From Himantopus leucocephalus (Eukaryota > Chordata > Aves > Charadriiformes > Recurvirostridae): a stretch of 64,000 nt of DNA. This document shows, piece after piece, positions 37,131 to 50,900 of this stretch. The stretch lies in assembly GCA_003993805.1 (NCBI GenBank), contig RSEF01000021.1, forward strand, positions 2,863,065 to 2,927,064, read 5' to 3'. Position 1 is the first letter of the stretch. Every line of letters begins with the position of its first letter. Under the pieces are notes generated by a model, which had not been told where the DNA came from, made no database searches, and was given only the letters and a program-made list of their open reading frames with translations. Both the position numbers and the translations under genes were made by a program.

Positions 37131-38889
37131 TGTGCTAACAGCCAAAGATGACTGAAACAGCAAAGGGGGCCCTCAACCCCCTGCCAGAGCAGAAGGGGTA
37201 CACGTTACTCAAGCGCATAAAGAAGAGGAAATCACATCTATGACTTCTATGGAAGAAAACTGTTTCAGAGAATTACATTCTCCAGGAACATGTGCTCATT
37301 TTCCACAATCAGTTTGGTTCTGATGTACTGAATACAAAAAATTGCAATTTAATCTTTTAAACATTGTCATTTTATTACCTGAAGTAGACTTGGATGGCTA
37401 CTGAATTTTTCACGTGAGTGACCTTACCAAAAAGTCAGGAAAAATCTCTTTTCTGTTGAGAAGATACAAGGAAATTCAGTGGAAATTTTGATGCTTTTTT
37501 TTATTAAAAATCCTTCTCTGGAAAACTAACACTGTTTTCTTAAGCAGTCATTTTAAAGTACGTATGTGCAATACACCTGCCGAAGACCCTTTCCTACTTT
37601 CAGGGAATAAAAAATATTGGAAAGTCATAAGAGCATATGGAAAGTGGAGTTTACATAGTGAGAAGTACATAAAGAAGTGAATTGTGCGTGATTCTTGCAT
37701 ATTTTTTAATCAGTAAGTGCCTTGCTGCATCGACAGGGAAGATGCTCTTTCACTTTGTTTTTCTGTGTCAGGCTGTAGCCTCCCAAACGGAGACAGCTAC
37801 TGAGTTCGGCAACACTCCCTCTCCTCTTGCATGTTGACAGATCTTGCTCTTGAAGCCTTCCAGAAGGGACCTGCTCTCCAAAAGCGGGAAATTATTTCCC
37901 TCTATTCTATGCAAATATCCAAGGCGCTCCCCACTGCTGGTGCCGTTGCCCACAGCTACAGGAGGCCCCTTCAGCCTTCCCTGGGAGCAGCCAGGGAGCG
38001 CGTACCTCATTTTCCGTGTGGCTGTACAACAGCTGAGTTGGTGACACTCAGCACAAAGAGCTGTTAAGTGATGACTCAAGGACAAGTTGAGAGAGAATTA
38101 GGGGTAATGTTGCCGAGTGGCTGAGCTTCCGTGGCTGTTACACGAGTTGGGATTTGTAAGAATGAAGCCACAACACCACCGAGATTGTTAGTTGTGAACA
38201 GACTGAGGGGAACGTTTCTTTCCAATTCTTTTCAACTCTCCAAACCCTGACTATTCTTTAGAGTCCATGCTAAATTCCACTACGAAAACAAGGGCAATTT
38301 CTCAAGCAACACCTGGATATTCACCCTTTGTGCTCACAGGGATTATTCCTTGCTTCTGCAAAGTAGATTCTTCAAAGTAGATGTCTGGACTCGAGCAGGG
38401 GCGTAAAATTGTAACAGCAGAAGCTCTCCCAGAGCAGTCTTGTAGAGATGTCCCTTGAATTAACAAGGATGAGGACACAGAGCCTGCTAATTAGTTATAC
38501 TGAAATGTTCTTCCTACGTATTTTTGTTTCTGGAAAAGCGATGGAGTGGAATTATGAAATGTGTAGTCTTGTTTGCTAGAATCAGCTGCCTTCTTTCTGA
38601 AAGCATTTTGTGAGAGAAGGGTTGAAGAACATGAGAAATAACAGGCTTTACACTGGGACTGTTAATTGCCATTTCTCATTTGTTGCTATTCTCCTGCTAA
38701 ATCAGCTTGCATACATAAAATCATAAAATCCACAATTTTAAAAGTTGTTGCCATTAACTTTTTGTTTTGTGGAGGTAGCTAAAAGGCAAAAGACAGAATT
38801 CTGAGATAGCTGTTAAAAGAGAGGAGAAGGGCTTTAAGGAGAACTATCCTTTACAGAGCACATATTACAATCAGAAGCAGCAGCCAAGT

Positions 38890-38942
38890 GATTTGGTACA
38901 AGAACTGGTTTGGTACAAAAGGACAGAGAACTGATTTGGTAT
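38890..38942 (+). repeat. Three spaced copies of an ~11-bp unit
   Basis: gatttggtaca (38890-38900), ggtttggtaca (38907-38917) and gatttggtat (38933-38942) recur, with 'agaact' preceding the second and third copies (38901-38906, 38927-38932). This is probably local duplication followed by small indels. Confidence 0.7.
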
Positions 38943-41900
38943 TTGTATAAAATGGAAAAAAGGAGAGCCAGAGCAACTTCTCCAAGCGATGTAACACTGG
39001 ACTAAACCTTTTGAGGCCGAGGAAGGTACAGCAAAACGGGGGAGAATGAAGGCCGTAGGATGTTTTATCTCAGCCAATCAGTTTCATTCATTATTACCTA
39101 CTTTTATCTCTTCTTCCCATAAAACCAGACTGTTTTCTTTGCCTTCCATGGTTATAGAGGACCCATTGCTTGCTCAAACCCTTTTTTTGCCTCCAATCTC
39201 CATTGCTCTCCTGCTGTGCAATCCGCACAGCACTGGGCTGTGCTGCTGAAGAGCTTTGTTGTTGCTGGAGCACTCTAAGGTATTTTTTCCCATTCTCATT
39301 CTCAGTTGCATTGTAAACTGCCCTCTGGAACCATGACAGAGAGAATTGCCGATTGCATGATTGTTTTCTCCTTTTGCTAGTGAAACTAGGTGACGCTCAG
39401 TCTTATGTCAACCAGATCTTGTCTGCAACATCGGCATCTGCCAGCCCCCCTGCAAATCCTCTGGCTTTTCCCTACAGCTAAGAACCAGATTCTCCAGTTC
39501 ACTGACCCAGCTTCATCCATCTCTTTGCGGGCAATCAATTGCATGAAAAAGTGGATCTTTCACTGTCAGTAAACTTGATTACCGGTGGACCAACAGGAAG
39601 AATGAGTTACATAATTGAAAATGCATTTCCAAAGACTAAATGTATTAGGAAGATGAGTTTGTTTTTTTCAGCTGCTGTCATGAAGGAAGGCACTGCGTAG
39701 GAGGACAGGCAATGTCTTTGAAAACTGTTCAGCCTATTTACGGCCCCTGTTAAAGTCAGATTAATGATTTTATATCAAAATGATACACAATTAATAATTT
39801 TTCATTATCTTTGTAGTTTGGCTGGGAACAATAACCATATCAAGCTCTGGGTTTGCACATCCTGGGGCCTTCGAAGGGAACAGTTGCGTCTCAGTGCCAC
39901 GAGAGCTTTAGTAAAGCTTCATGGATTTAATCGAATGCTATGTTATAATTTTACAGTGCATTTAAACTACTAAGTTTCACAAAAATTCCAACCTCTAATC
40001 CCATTAATCCAAAAGTGAAGAACTTTTTTTATGTTTACACTACCTTGTGGAGTCCTATTTTTTTTGCCAAAGTAAATGCAAAATGCCCCTTCTAATACGA
40101 ATTCACATTTTTATTAATAATTTCTTATATCTCTTTTGTGTGATTGAAAATGATGAAAAAAAGTGTATGGCAAAATACTGCGCAACCACATATTTGTGCC
40201 AGCCCAGCAAAGCAGATCTGCTCGTTCTGCACAGCTTTAGTCTGCAGTGGGAGCCCACGGAGAGCGATGCGGAGTGGAGTGTGCCGCGCTGCGTCAGGCA
40301 GCCTCTCCCACAGGGATGCTTTGTCTCATCTGAAGAAGTTTCTGAATGTGTTTAAGAATCGCCAGCCTGAGAACCCTACCACACAATTTTTACATCAATT
40401 GCAGCAGAAATGACAACCGCCTAAAATTCCACTGTATCTCCAATAATGGCTTGAGTCCTGCGAGATTCGTGCCCCTGCTCAGATCCTGGGGAAAGAGCCA
40501 CTCCTCTCGATGGCTTCACTCCTCTGCTCTTGGCAGCAGCGCTCTTCAGGAAATTGTAACAAACCAGAGACATAACATAGACATTGCAAAGAGAACTGTT
40601 TACATTCCTGCAAAGAAAGCTGCAGCAAAAACTGTCAGGACCACTGAATAAGATACTGCATAGCTCCCAGTTTAAGTGTTTGCAGACACCCTGTGCTGCT
40701 GTTGTGATGCTTCGGTGCTCTCGGTTCAAGCATCCCAAGTGATGCCTTTTCTCTGTTGAAGTCTGGATACTTCCCAGACTTCTCAAGTTTTATGGGGCTC
40801 AAGTCAGACTTCGGAGTTTAGATTGGTATCTTCTAGAAGTGGAGCCATCGAAACCAGGAAGAACATTCCTGAGACAAAAGCTAATTGTGGCTGTGTCTGA
40901 CTGTCATTATGTGATTTTACACGCTGTACTTTTCATATATAGGAGAATGTATACGTCATCAGCTCTATTCATCTTAAAAGTCTGATGGGGCTGTATCTTA
41001 GAAAAGGGTGTGGGTTGTTACGTTTGTTATTTTATATCAAAGATTCTATTTTAATTGGGAAGGAGCACACACTACAGAGAATTGTTAGATTTTCCCTTGC
41101 CATTCAGTATGCCAAATATAACTGGTTCTTCAGTTTCAGAATTTTGTAGGGCCTGTGATTGATTCAGAATCATCCATGAAATATAGTGTTAGGAGTTGTT
41201 GTGTTTCCAAGGGACAGATTTCCAGGCTATGAAGTACTGCATAGAGAACTTTGAAAGAACTCTCATCACACAAGTATTTTACTTAGACATCTCGAGTACC
41301 TTCAAGAAGATCTTGTGCACCATGGTTATACATGTTGCTTAGGAAAAAAGTAGGGAGTTCTATATGCTCAGCATGGTTAAATGTCCCTGTTCTCAGTGTA
41401 AAGTGGCTGCTGGACCACTCTTAATAGTCCCTAGATGACACGTTACCAACTGTAGCTATGTGGGTACAGACTGTACTGGTAGTGATGAAAGGCTCTGCCG
41501 CACCTCTTTGCTGAGAGGTAAACCTCTCCTTTACCCACACACAGGTAAGGACTGTTCCCAGAACCATTCCCAGAGCTGTGAACAGCAGAAGTGGGGTGAC
41601 ACACATCTGATAACATCCCCATCTTTCAGCTCCTGAGACCTTACATCGGTCCTCGTGTGAGGGGGATGTATACGTTCATGCAGCCGGGCTACAGGCGTGA
41701 CATGTCATAGCTGCATCAACAGACTACATCCAGCGAGGACTCTCTGAATGCCACTGCCCACCGCTTAGCACAATGTGAAATTGTTCCTTCGTTACACCAC
41801 AGCATCTGCCCTGCTCGATAAGCTCTCCGGCCAGGTGCAACTGCCCGGCAGGTTGAAGACAGGCTAAGAATTTGTCCCTGGAGAAGGAGGTCACAGCAGG

Positions 41901-44719
41901 AGCGTGGTCATGGCACTGTCTTGCAGCTGTAGGCAGTACAGGGGACCGCAGCAGCGGGATGTCATGTGTGGGCTAAATGAGTGTTGTGTGGAGGATGTAT
42001 AATGTGTTTGTAATGTGTTTCAGTGCATCGGACCATGTCAGAGTGTGCACTGGAATGCTTTGATCTCATATTGATACAAATGCAATACAGAGGCCAGAAC
42101 ATCATCTATTGTTCACCTGCGAAGCTTTGTTAAAATCCCACACCGTCTTCTCAATTTACAGCACCTAAGGATTCTGTATGCTGCCCAGAAAACAGGTTCA
42201 GTTGTCCAAGGCTGGAAACAAATGCTTTAGGTCATGGTGCCAGTTGCAGCGAATGAACTGCAACTTATAGAAGTCGGTAGTTATAGTAGTAATACCACTG
42301 AGCTGAAAGAAAATGGGATCTCTTAAGATCCATTTAGTGTCAAACAAAATCAAACATGTTCTTATTAATTTTATTGGTCCAACTCAAATTCAAATGTTAT
42401 TATCAATATATCACCTTTTAATCTTGATGCACTTGAGTTTTGCACTTTCTTTTCCTTCCTAGATTTCTTTATTTCCTCTAAATTTCACAAATTGAATGTA
42501 GATCTGAAGACTTCCCATCCTACATTGTCGCAAAAAGAGACAGAAGGGTTTTAATACATAAAATCATATATAGAATTTTTTTATAACTAAGATATAACAA
42601 TTTTTGCACTCACGGAAGTTCTCCTAAGCAGTCTCTGGGGGAGTTTTACCATTCATATTAGTTGAAAAGGCTCAAAATCAACATCTGAAGGCTTGAACCT
42701 TAATTTTGTGTTAGAACTAATTTAATTTTATATTTTTATTTAAATTATTGCAGTATCTGCAAGTTTAAGCTAAAGAACAATTACTCTGAGGTTTTTTTAC
42801 GAATTACAGGTATGGGTTAGATTTGTGTAACACCTCTCACAAGGAGGGCAGTCCATCAGGGTCTGCTTCTACGCGTACTTACAATGTAAAGCTTCACTTT
42901 CAACTGCTTTGTAATTTCTTTGTTTGCACTGTTAGCTTCTACCTATTTATCCAAGATATGCTGGAGACAGTAAAGAGGTTAAGCTGCAATTGTGAGGAAA
43001 TTCTGTCCTGGTTGCTGATGCCTGTACATCACAGATAATCAGAGTAAAAATTTTAAAGCACTGAAAATTAGTAGCATATAACTTATAGACTGCACCAAGT
43101 CTGTAACCTTGTTGTACTTACATAAAGTAATTTCATTTTGATTGCCTATTGAATAAGTCTGATTATTCTTTAAGAGTCACTTTGGAATGGAGCCTGAAGG
43201 TACAATATAAAATAATTGAATTGAGTGGAAAGTTCCAGCTGGTAACCTTGTCAGTAATTTGAACAAAGATCTTCTATCTGTAATTTAGAGAGCTGTAGAT
43301 GTGAATGCAAAGTGGATTCTACAAATACTTACAAAATTTACCCCCTCTTTTTTCCCCCCACCTGTGTAACTTCTGTTCTTACCAACAAGCTCATTTTAAT
43401 CTAATTAACATACCAGTTGTCAGCAGCACACTGGAATTAGAACTGTATGGTTGGCTCAGATTTATTTCATGCTATATCACAGTATGAACTTGAGGAATGA
43501 TTTCCAGGAGACTAATTACCACATTATACTGAACTGCACCGTAACTACAATAAGCAGAGCGACAGGATTCTTTTTTATCTTTTCTAATATATTTCTTGCA
43601 ATTTTCAAGCCCATGAGTGAAACTTTAAAAGCGAGGAATCCTAGAGCTGTAGCCAAAGCGCTCTTTAAGAAGCGACAAAAAATATCGCCACCAAGGTCCT
43701 GGAGTATAAAATCCAGACCCTCAGTACTTCTGAAAGTGGACTTGAGCGTGCTCATAATTTGAGTTTGGATAGCCGCTCCGCTGTCCCTGGGCCAGACTGT
43801 GCTGCTCCGATGTGAAGGTGCAGTCATGAAGTCTACAGGGCAGTGGACTGACTGCAAGAGACCTCGCGTTTGTCTTGCCTGTAAATTTAATTCAGGGGCT
43901 CTGCAGCAGCGGGTGCTACTAGTCCTTCGGACTCGTCCTCCCAATACCCCCTCACCTTACAGGTCCTCCAAGGATACAGGCAAGAGTTCAAGAGCTCTTC
44001 TATTTATTAGGACAGCCTGTTTATTTCAAAGTGAAACCAAAGATGAAATCACCTGGATGCCAACTGTTATCCAGTATTTTCTCACAATTTTATTTTGTGC
44101 ATAAATGAATGAGAAATTTCTCTTGCAAATCCAAGCAGCTCCTTTTTCGAATTCTAAATTATTAATAACTACAATAGTTAGCTCACAGAGAAAAAAAAAA
44201 TACTGAGGAATTCAAACGTAATGCTATTTGGGATATGAAAATCGTGCACAATTTGCTTTGTGTTGCTTAAAATCTGCATTCAGCTAGAAATAATTTTATC
44301 AATCTTTTCTCAAAATTTAGGATGTACTTTTTTTTTTATTGCAGAGGCAGCTTACTCAGTTAGAGAAATCCAAACATGGAAATCAACTTTTTGTAAGCAT
44401 CGGGATAAATGGTATGTTACTATGGCATTTTGGATGCCTTCTTATTTACTAAGCTTTTTAGCCCCGTGTTGCTAAGATGCAAGGCTGATGCACAAAACAA
44501 TAGCCCATCCTAGTCTTCAGATAATAAGGTCAAAGTACAAAGTCAGTAGGATGTAATTTTCCACAAATGGAATGTGTTCTAATTAGAAAGATTTGATTTT
44601 TAAATACTATTTGAAGTAAATGCTTTCTGATCAAAATAGGAGACTTAATTATTAATAAAATCTAATTCACTACTTTGGTTCAATAACTGGTAAAATTGCC
44701 ACCTTGAAACCTGCTAAAA

Positions 44720-44745
44720 ACACACACACGTGTGTGTGTGTGTGT
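44720..44745. repeat. (AC)5(GT)8 palindromic dinucleotide run
   Basis: Ten bases of AC repeats meet GT repeats, giving a perfect 20-bp palindrome centred between 44729 and 44730 with six further GT bases. The whole 26 bp alternates purine and pyrimidine, the classic Z-DNA-prone pattern, and can also extrude as a cruciform. Confidence 0.95.
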
Positions 44746-46356
44746 CTTTTGTACACTGCTTGGCCGCCTGCCACGAGCCATAGCTGGTGACACCAACACC
44801 TCGATTTACCGTCTCTGAACAGCTATGTCTCATTTCACGAAATGCTTCAAAGAAATGGTGCCAACCATTCCATGATGCTGTTATACCTCCCTCCTCTTCT
44901 GATAGCTCCCTTCTTATGTCCCAGCTGGTATTCCTTGGAGCTTTGCCTTTGGTAAACTGCCATATATTCTTTGCAAATATGCCACAGCTATTCACTTTTC
45001 CTTCTACAAATGACTCGCATTAGCTTCTATTGTTGTTGCATGTCAGTGAGAATATAGTTCCTTCAACTCACTAGCTGCTATTATTTTTCTCTAGCTATTT
45101 TCCATTAAGATGCATTTCCTCCCAAATGTTATGAAAATATACTTCTTTTCCGTTTACTTAGAGTTTGTAAAGCTTTTCCCATAGATAAGTATCTCCCCCA
45201 GGATTGACTAGAGAGAATGTGAGCGGTTGTTGTTGTTGTTCTTTTCCATCTGCAATGCATTTTCCCCCCTTAAATTCATGTACGTGCTTGCCCCCTCTTT
45301 ATGGATACATGTGGGAAGTAACTGTTATAGGGGAAAAAGGAGGGTCTAGTGATAGATACACGTGTGTTTGCAGAGAAAAGGGATAGTTTGGGGAATATCT
45401 GTGGATAGTGCATTGTGGAGAAAGACCTTTCTGTGTATATGAGCAATGGGAGTGGGTAAAAGTATGCGTGTACTCATCGATTCTGATCTATACTGGTCTG
45501 ATTCTTATCCCCGTTCACATCTATACCCTGTATACAATCACATGGGTTTCAGTTAATTTACTTTGTGCTTTGCAATGATGCTTCTTTTTTTATGTCACTG
45601 TGGAATTTCAAATATCAGTGGAGATGTACTTTTAAATCCCCAGAAAGTCAGAGGTGTCTTTTCATCATTCTGAGAGGACAAGTGTTCTCACGGGATCTTG
45701 TTCAGTTTGGCACAGCATCTATGCATTTGGGTGGTGATGTGAATTATTTAACGCCTTTAAGTGTGCAAAACTGGAAATCTTACAAAACAAAATTGCTTTA
45801 GAAGAGTCATGAGTTTTCTTTTTATCAAAGTCCACAGATACATCTATAAACTCATATTTCTCGGAGGATTTAAACTTTGCTCTGTTAGCAAACAGACGTA
45901 AGAAGGTATATCGCAGCCATTTCATAGTGTGAAAAATAGGGTAGCTTGGATCTGGGTCTACAGAAGGGTAAAGGGCCCTTTTTGCCCAGCAGCTGCCCTT
46001 TCTTTGGACTGATGATCACTTTATGAGTGTTAACAACTTGAAGAGGTTGGGCAGTAAACAACGAAGACTAGAGTTGATAGTTCAACAGCTGGGATACAAC
46101 GCAGTGGAAGATTTGTTCATATTGTCTCCATCTAGCACTATGGAGAATTTGGGATAGTTAAAGAAAAAAGAAATAGTTAAAAGTATTTTTTAAATGTAAG
46201 TATTTTTTTCCTTTAACACTTTTCATAAATTACATTTTAATGATGCAGAATTTTGTTGCTTCCTTTTTTGTGAGTAAACACAACTAAATACAAATATAAT
46301 TTTTTTTAGCTTGCCCTTTTACTTTCTGTTGTGCCCTAGACTCCTTTGATGGGATT

Positions 46357-46386
46357 TTACTTGAGTATGGATTACTTGAGTATGGA
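46357..46386 (+). repeat. Perfect 15-bp tandem duplication
   Basis: ttacttgagtatgga occurs twice in immediate succession (46357-46371, 46372-46386) with no mismatch, so the duplication is recent or maintained. Confidence 0.95.
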
Positions 46387-47744
46387 TTGCAGTATTTGTC
46401 CTGCAGCATTTACTCTGTACTTTTAAAATTGTATTCCAAGTTCTACAAGTTGAGAATTTAGACCACGCTACCAAAACCAGAGTGGGAAATAGCAGATATC
46501 AAATAGTACCGTGATATAGATACATAGCTTCAGCACTATAATTGGGTAATAACCTGACCCTCCCTCCTGCATAGCAAAGCCCAACAAGTCTTAGCATTAG
46601 TCTCTTCCGTAGTACAAACAGACACACTGGGCATTTTTTTCTTTAAGATTTGATTAAGAGTAATCCAGCCAGTTCTACTGAAGATAAAAATTCCTTCTGA
46701 GGCAGTTGGAGAGGTGAGTTCCACGCTATGAAGGACTCTCGGGATTTCTTTCAAGCTGCAGGAAATAGCTGATAACTACACGAAAGCTCAAGACTGTTTC
46801 CTGCAGGGTGTGCCGAGGTGTGCCAGAGGAGCTCCGATCCTCTGCTGATAACAGTAATACAGAAAACAAACCTCACACAAGAGCATGTTCTGAGGCAGTG
46901 AATCAAGTGAGAGTTTTCAGAGACAACTTATCTTAAGAATAAAAATGGAATATGCCTTTTACCTGCGTATGAATAAGCAAGGGTCTAACGTAAGTGCCCT
47001 CACTTGGGCATAGTGTGTTGATTTAAAAACACGCTCTCACAAGGCTTATGAAAACATTTGCATTTTGGAGGAAATATAATTTTGTAGAATGTTTTGCTGG
47101 AAGCTAGGAGCTCTTAGTTTCAACTTCAGTTCTGGTACACGCGACCTGTATCAGTCTGCAGGAGCAATGCAGCTTGTCTTTTGTATTTCATTCAAAGTAG
47201 AGGGAAGATATGATGCAAATAGAAGAGTTGCTCTTGAAAGACTTTCACACGCTGAGATAGCAGAAATGGTGTGAAATCGGTATATCAAGTGAAATATCTG
47301 CCATTCGGAGCCCCAAATTTTTTCACATTGCTTCACAGCAAATCACTGCAAATCACTAGCCCTCAGAAAAAGATGTTGTAGCCCAAACTGGCCTTTATAG
47401 CGTAGCATTGAATAGACTGCACATGCAGCGCACTTGCGGCATATAAATTCTACTGCAGTTTTGGCTGCATTGATTACTGGTGCTTGTGCTATGAGTCACC
47501 TAACTTTATGTTGTTGCAGCAGTATGTATATTTTTAGGATGTGGAAAAAAATAATGAGAGCAAATATTTTATACAAATAGCATGATTTCAGTTCCTGTCA
47601 TGAGCATTTGATCATTACATTGGTCAGGTAAGAGGCATTGTTATTGCAGCTGGACAGTAAGGATAAAGTAGACCTGCTGGTAATGTAGCAAAAAAGATAT
47701 GTTCTCTACTTAGATTAAGCAGGCACAAATTGGAAGGGAGGGAG

Positions 47745-47990
47745 ATAGAACGATTTTTCACATAACCATAATTGTGTGCTAATTATATCATGGAATGAAA
47801 GCAATTGCCCAATTATAAGACAATGTATCACTCTATCACAGGCGGTGCTTTGAAGGTTTATGTACTTTAAATTACTGTGACATTCCCAAGGCTCCTCTGT
47901 TTACACATTTGTCTCAACATCTTCTAGCAACAGCACCACTATGACTAAAGCCATTAATTAATATATTCCCGGTGTCTTTGCAGAAGTTAC
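47745..47990. promoter_or_regulatory. Candidate conserved block with clustered homeodomain cores
   Basis: Within 250 bp there are many AATT/ATTA cores: ataattg (about 47769), ctaattat (about 47779), caattgcccaattata (about 47802-47817) and ttaattaa (about 47955-47962), plus a GTTTACAC forkhead-like site near 47899. The sequence is AT-rich but not low-complexity. Such blocks are typical of deeply conserved non-coding elements around developmental genes. There is no open frame of note. Confidence 0.3.
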
Positions 47991-47999
47991 AGAGTCCTG

Positions 48000-50900
48000 T
48001 TCAGAATGAATTTATCCTGTTTTGTAAAGTAGCTTGATTTTCCTATTACACTGCTAATGACCACTGAGGGTGGTAATCTTTGATAACTGGGGGTAGATGA
48101 GGTAGGTTTTCTCCTCCACTCTCCTTGCAAATGTTTTTCTGTCCATGCACCCTCTGTATTACTGAATTTTTGTTCCCCTCTGAATTTTAATATGATTGTA
48201 CTCCTCCCTGTGTGACAGTAGATTCTCCAGTCATGACATTATTCCTTTCTTGTTACCCAGAATGAGTGAGACGAAAATCTTGACCAGTAAATCTATTTTC
48301 TTCTTTTTTACCATCAGTGGGAGAATACATTGACCACTATTACCATTTTATTTTCCATTAGTTATCAATAGGTGTTCAGCATTGCCGGCAGATAAAATTG
48401 TATTATACGCAAGTCCATAACAGCGTTCATGAAGCTAGCCTGAATAACAACCTCAGTGAGCGTTCACATCAGAGACTGCAGCGTGGTCTGTAAAACCATG
48501 ACAAGAACCCCAAGTGTGTGGTCAGATAGCTATACTGTACAGCGGCTTAAATGTTTACATCTTCCCAACTATTGTTGCTCATCCTTGCAAGATTAAACCT
48601 GATGTAAAACTACCTGTACACCTACATAGGAGTCAAGCCTTTATTTGCCATTAACCATTTGTTCATTAAATCGACAATCCCAGAGCACTGGGATTTAGAT
48701 TCTTTGTCATCCTTATCATGAAAAGACCCCGTCCTTGTCCATCACTTGAAATACATCCGCCCGGTTAAGTCACGTCGTATCTGCTGGTACACCTTTCCTG
48801 TACACCAACCTCTGAGCCCCAAAGCACAGAAAATCAGTGAGGGCACAGCAGCACTGCTTCCTCATACACTTTAACTAATGATACGACGAGTTAAACCTTA
48901 CTCTACTAGACATTGCAGCATGTCTAATAGCTCATCTAATACCTATTACTTTGGACCTTGGAAGAGGATGGGTCCTTCCAGGGAGCGGCCACCCCCAGCG
49001 CACCCATACCTGTAGCAGCAGCAGATGAAGAGACAGGATTGCTCAAGCAAACGGGTCTGAGGGTTTTCTGCATACCGTTGGTCAAAACCAAATTGTCAAA
49101 CCCCATATATAAATCAATAGGCTGTCAACATAGATCGTGGCGTGCTGCGAACCAGTTAATAAACAGGCTGCCGCATTCTATACCAGCTTCAGTTCACAGA
49201 TAGATGTAAGGTGCAGCCCCGAGTACAGCACATTGCAATATGCCTTGCTGTCAAAGTAAAAACTGGGGAGTGTTGACTTATTCAGCAGTTTCACACAAGG
49301 ACAGGCTTGACAGGTGGCACCAGAATGTGAGGTCTGTTTCAGATTCTTTCATTAATTTTTGCAAACTTTAGTGGCTTTTGAAAGGAACCATATTGACAAC
49401 ACGAGAGGCTGCACTCTTCTATTTGTCTGTAAAATATAAATGGGAAGGGATAGCACAAGCTTACCTCTTCGCTAATTTTCCTGACCGAAAAGCATTAGCT
49501 CTTCTCGGTGATGTTTTGTGGGAGTGAGAATGCAGTTGTCTCATTCATGAGGACATGTGTACAGAGCCACGTAGGGTAAAATGACCTTTTCCAGCCCGTA
49601 TGTGTTTCAGCGAGATATAGTGGGGTACGTGTCTCTGTCACTGGCTGCCCTGCTAGGGAGCCAGCCAGGGCCAAGGTATTTCTTTCCTATAGGAACCCTT
49701 CTGCACAGGGAAGTGAGCCGAGACTGAAACAAGTTATTTCACAACCGGCAGAGAGCACTGCTCATAATATTTGGTAACTGAATACCAGCAACCTTTGCCC
49801 CTCTTTAAAGGGGACAAAGAAACACACTGAGGCCCGATGATCACTTTGCTCCTGAAACAACTGCCCAAATGCTTCAAAACCAGCACAGTTAGAGGCTTCT
49901 GATTTGGTTAAGGACATTGAGCCGCTCATCACAGTTAAATAATAGCACAGTCTGCAAAACTGGGTTAGAACATGAATGGCAGTTAGCCTTCGCTGACTGC
50001 AGAAATCACAGGAGAAGACTTCTTCTCAGGCTGTTCCAACCATTCCATGGCCAGCGCTCACAGGAGTCAACCGCATCAGTTGAAAAACTCCCGTGGACTT
50101 AGACGGGTTTAGAATCAAGCCTTAATATGGATTACCAGAAAATGCAGAGGCAGCTTCGAAAGGGCCAGTTGAGAGGACCAACACTTGTTCAAGTTTCTGA
50201 TATTCTCTTCAAATTACTTTCTCTGGTTAGAGCCTCATTAGGGGTTTCTGAACGGTTTCCTCTTATCAAAATACAAAAGAGACAGCTAATAATATCTAGC
50301 ATCTTCATTGGAACTGCTTGTCAACTATATGGCATCACTCTGTTCCAGGTTTTTTTTCTTGTTTTATTTTTAAAGGTGTTTGCCTGGGTTTATAGTTATT
50401 TATTTTGGATGTTTACCAAAACCTGCTGGTATCTTGCCATTTTTGCCATTTTGTGAAACAAGTTTTATGGATCTTGGTACAGTATTACATTAATGGCTGT
50501 CTGGATCACAGAAGTCACCATTCAAAGTGCTGGTAATTGGCACTTCAACATACATTCCCAGCAGAGGCCAAGGACCAGATAGTTTCCGAGATGGAATGAC
50601 CATCTGCCTCTTCTTGGTGGTTCCTCGTGGTTGACTGAGCAATGTCAGGAAAGCTTGTCTGCTTTACCTTTTTTGGGGACAAGTCAAGGATTTCTCTACT
50701 CCCATCTGGTACCTGATCCTGGCATTATATTCTGTATTATTTTTAAGATCATTTGTCTTCCCCCCCCCCNCCCCCCCCCCCCCCAACTCTTCCTCATGGC
50801 AAAGCATTTTAATCCCCTGCCACTCATATTTTTTTAAGCAGCACCTTAGACGGTGGAGACAAATGCGTGACCTGCTGTCCCCCATGTTGTGCTTCCCCAG

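Larger units (their letters stand above)
37140..47730. other. Long non-coding stretch, nothing gene-like
   Basis: About 10.6 kb with no recognised gene, RNA or transposon. Small items inside: imperfect 14-bp duplication at 38359-38386, three spaced copies of a gatttggtac unit at 38890-38942, an 11-bp duplication at 42000-42021, the inverted repeat gagaggt-aa-acctctc at 41513-41528, the CA/TG palindrome at 44720-44745 and the 15-bp duplication at 46357-46386. Slightly GC-richer sequence lies at 37930-38040, 40230-40330 and 41640-41960. The 142-codon minus frame at 43516-43944 ends in a hydrophobic run but matches nothing I know. Confidence 0.65.

Noticed and set aside
43516..43944. 142-codon minus-strand frame with membrane-like C-terminal part
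   Set aside because: No known family, no supporting splice or start context; overlapped by plus-strand frames of about 100 codons.
44863..44882. 'ccaaccattccatgatgctg' resembling the CR1 3' terminus
   Set aside because: The match is about a dozen bases with no CR1 sequence upstream; likely chance. A similar 'ttccaaccattccatgg' near 50034 was rejected for the same reason.
50127..50456. 109-codon frame with long hydrophobic tail
   Set aside because: T-rich DNA gives Phe/Leu/Ile-rich translations; no family or start-site support.
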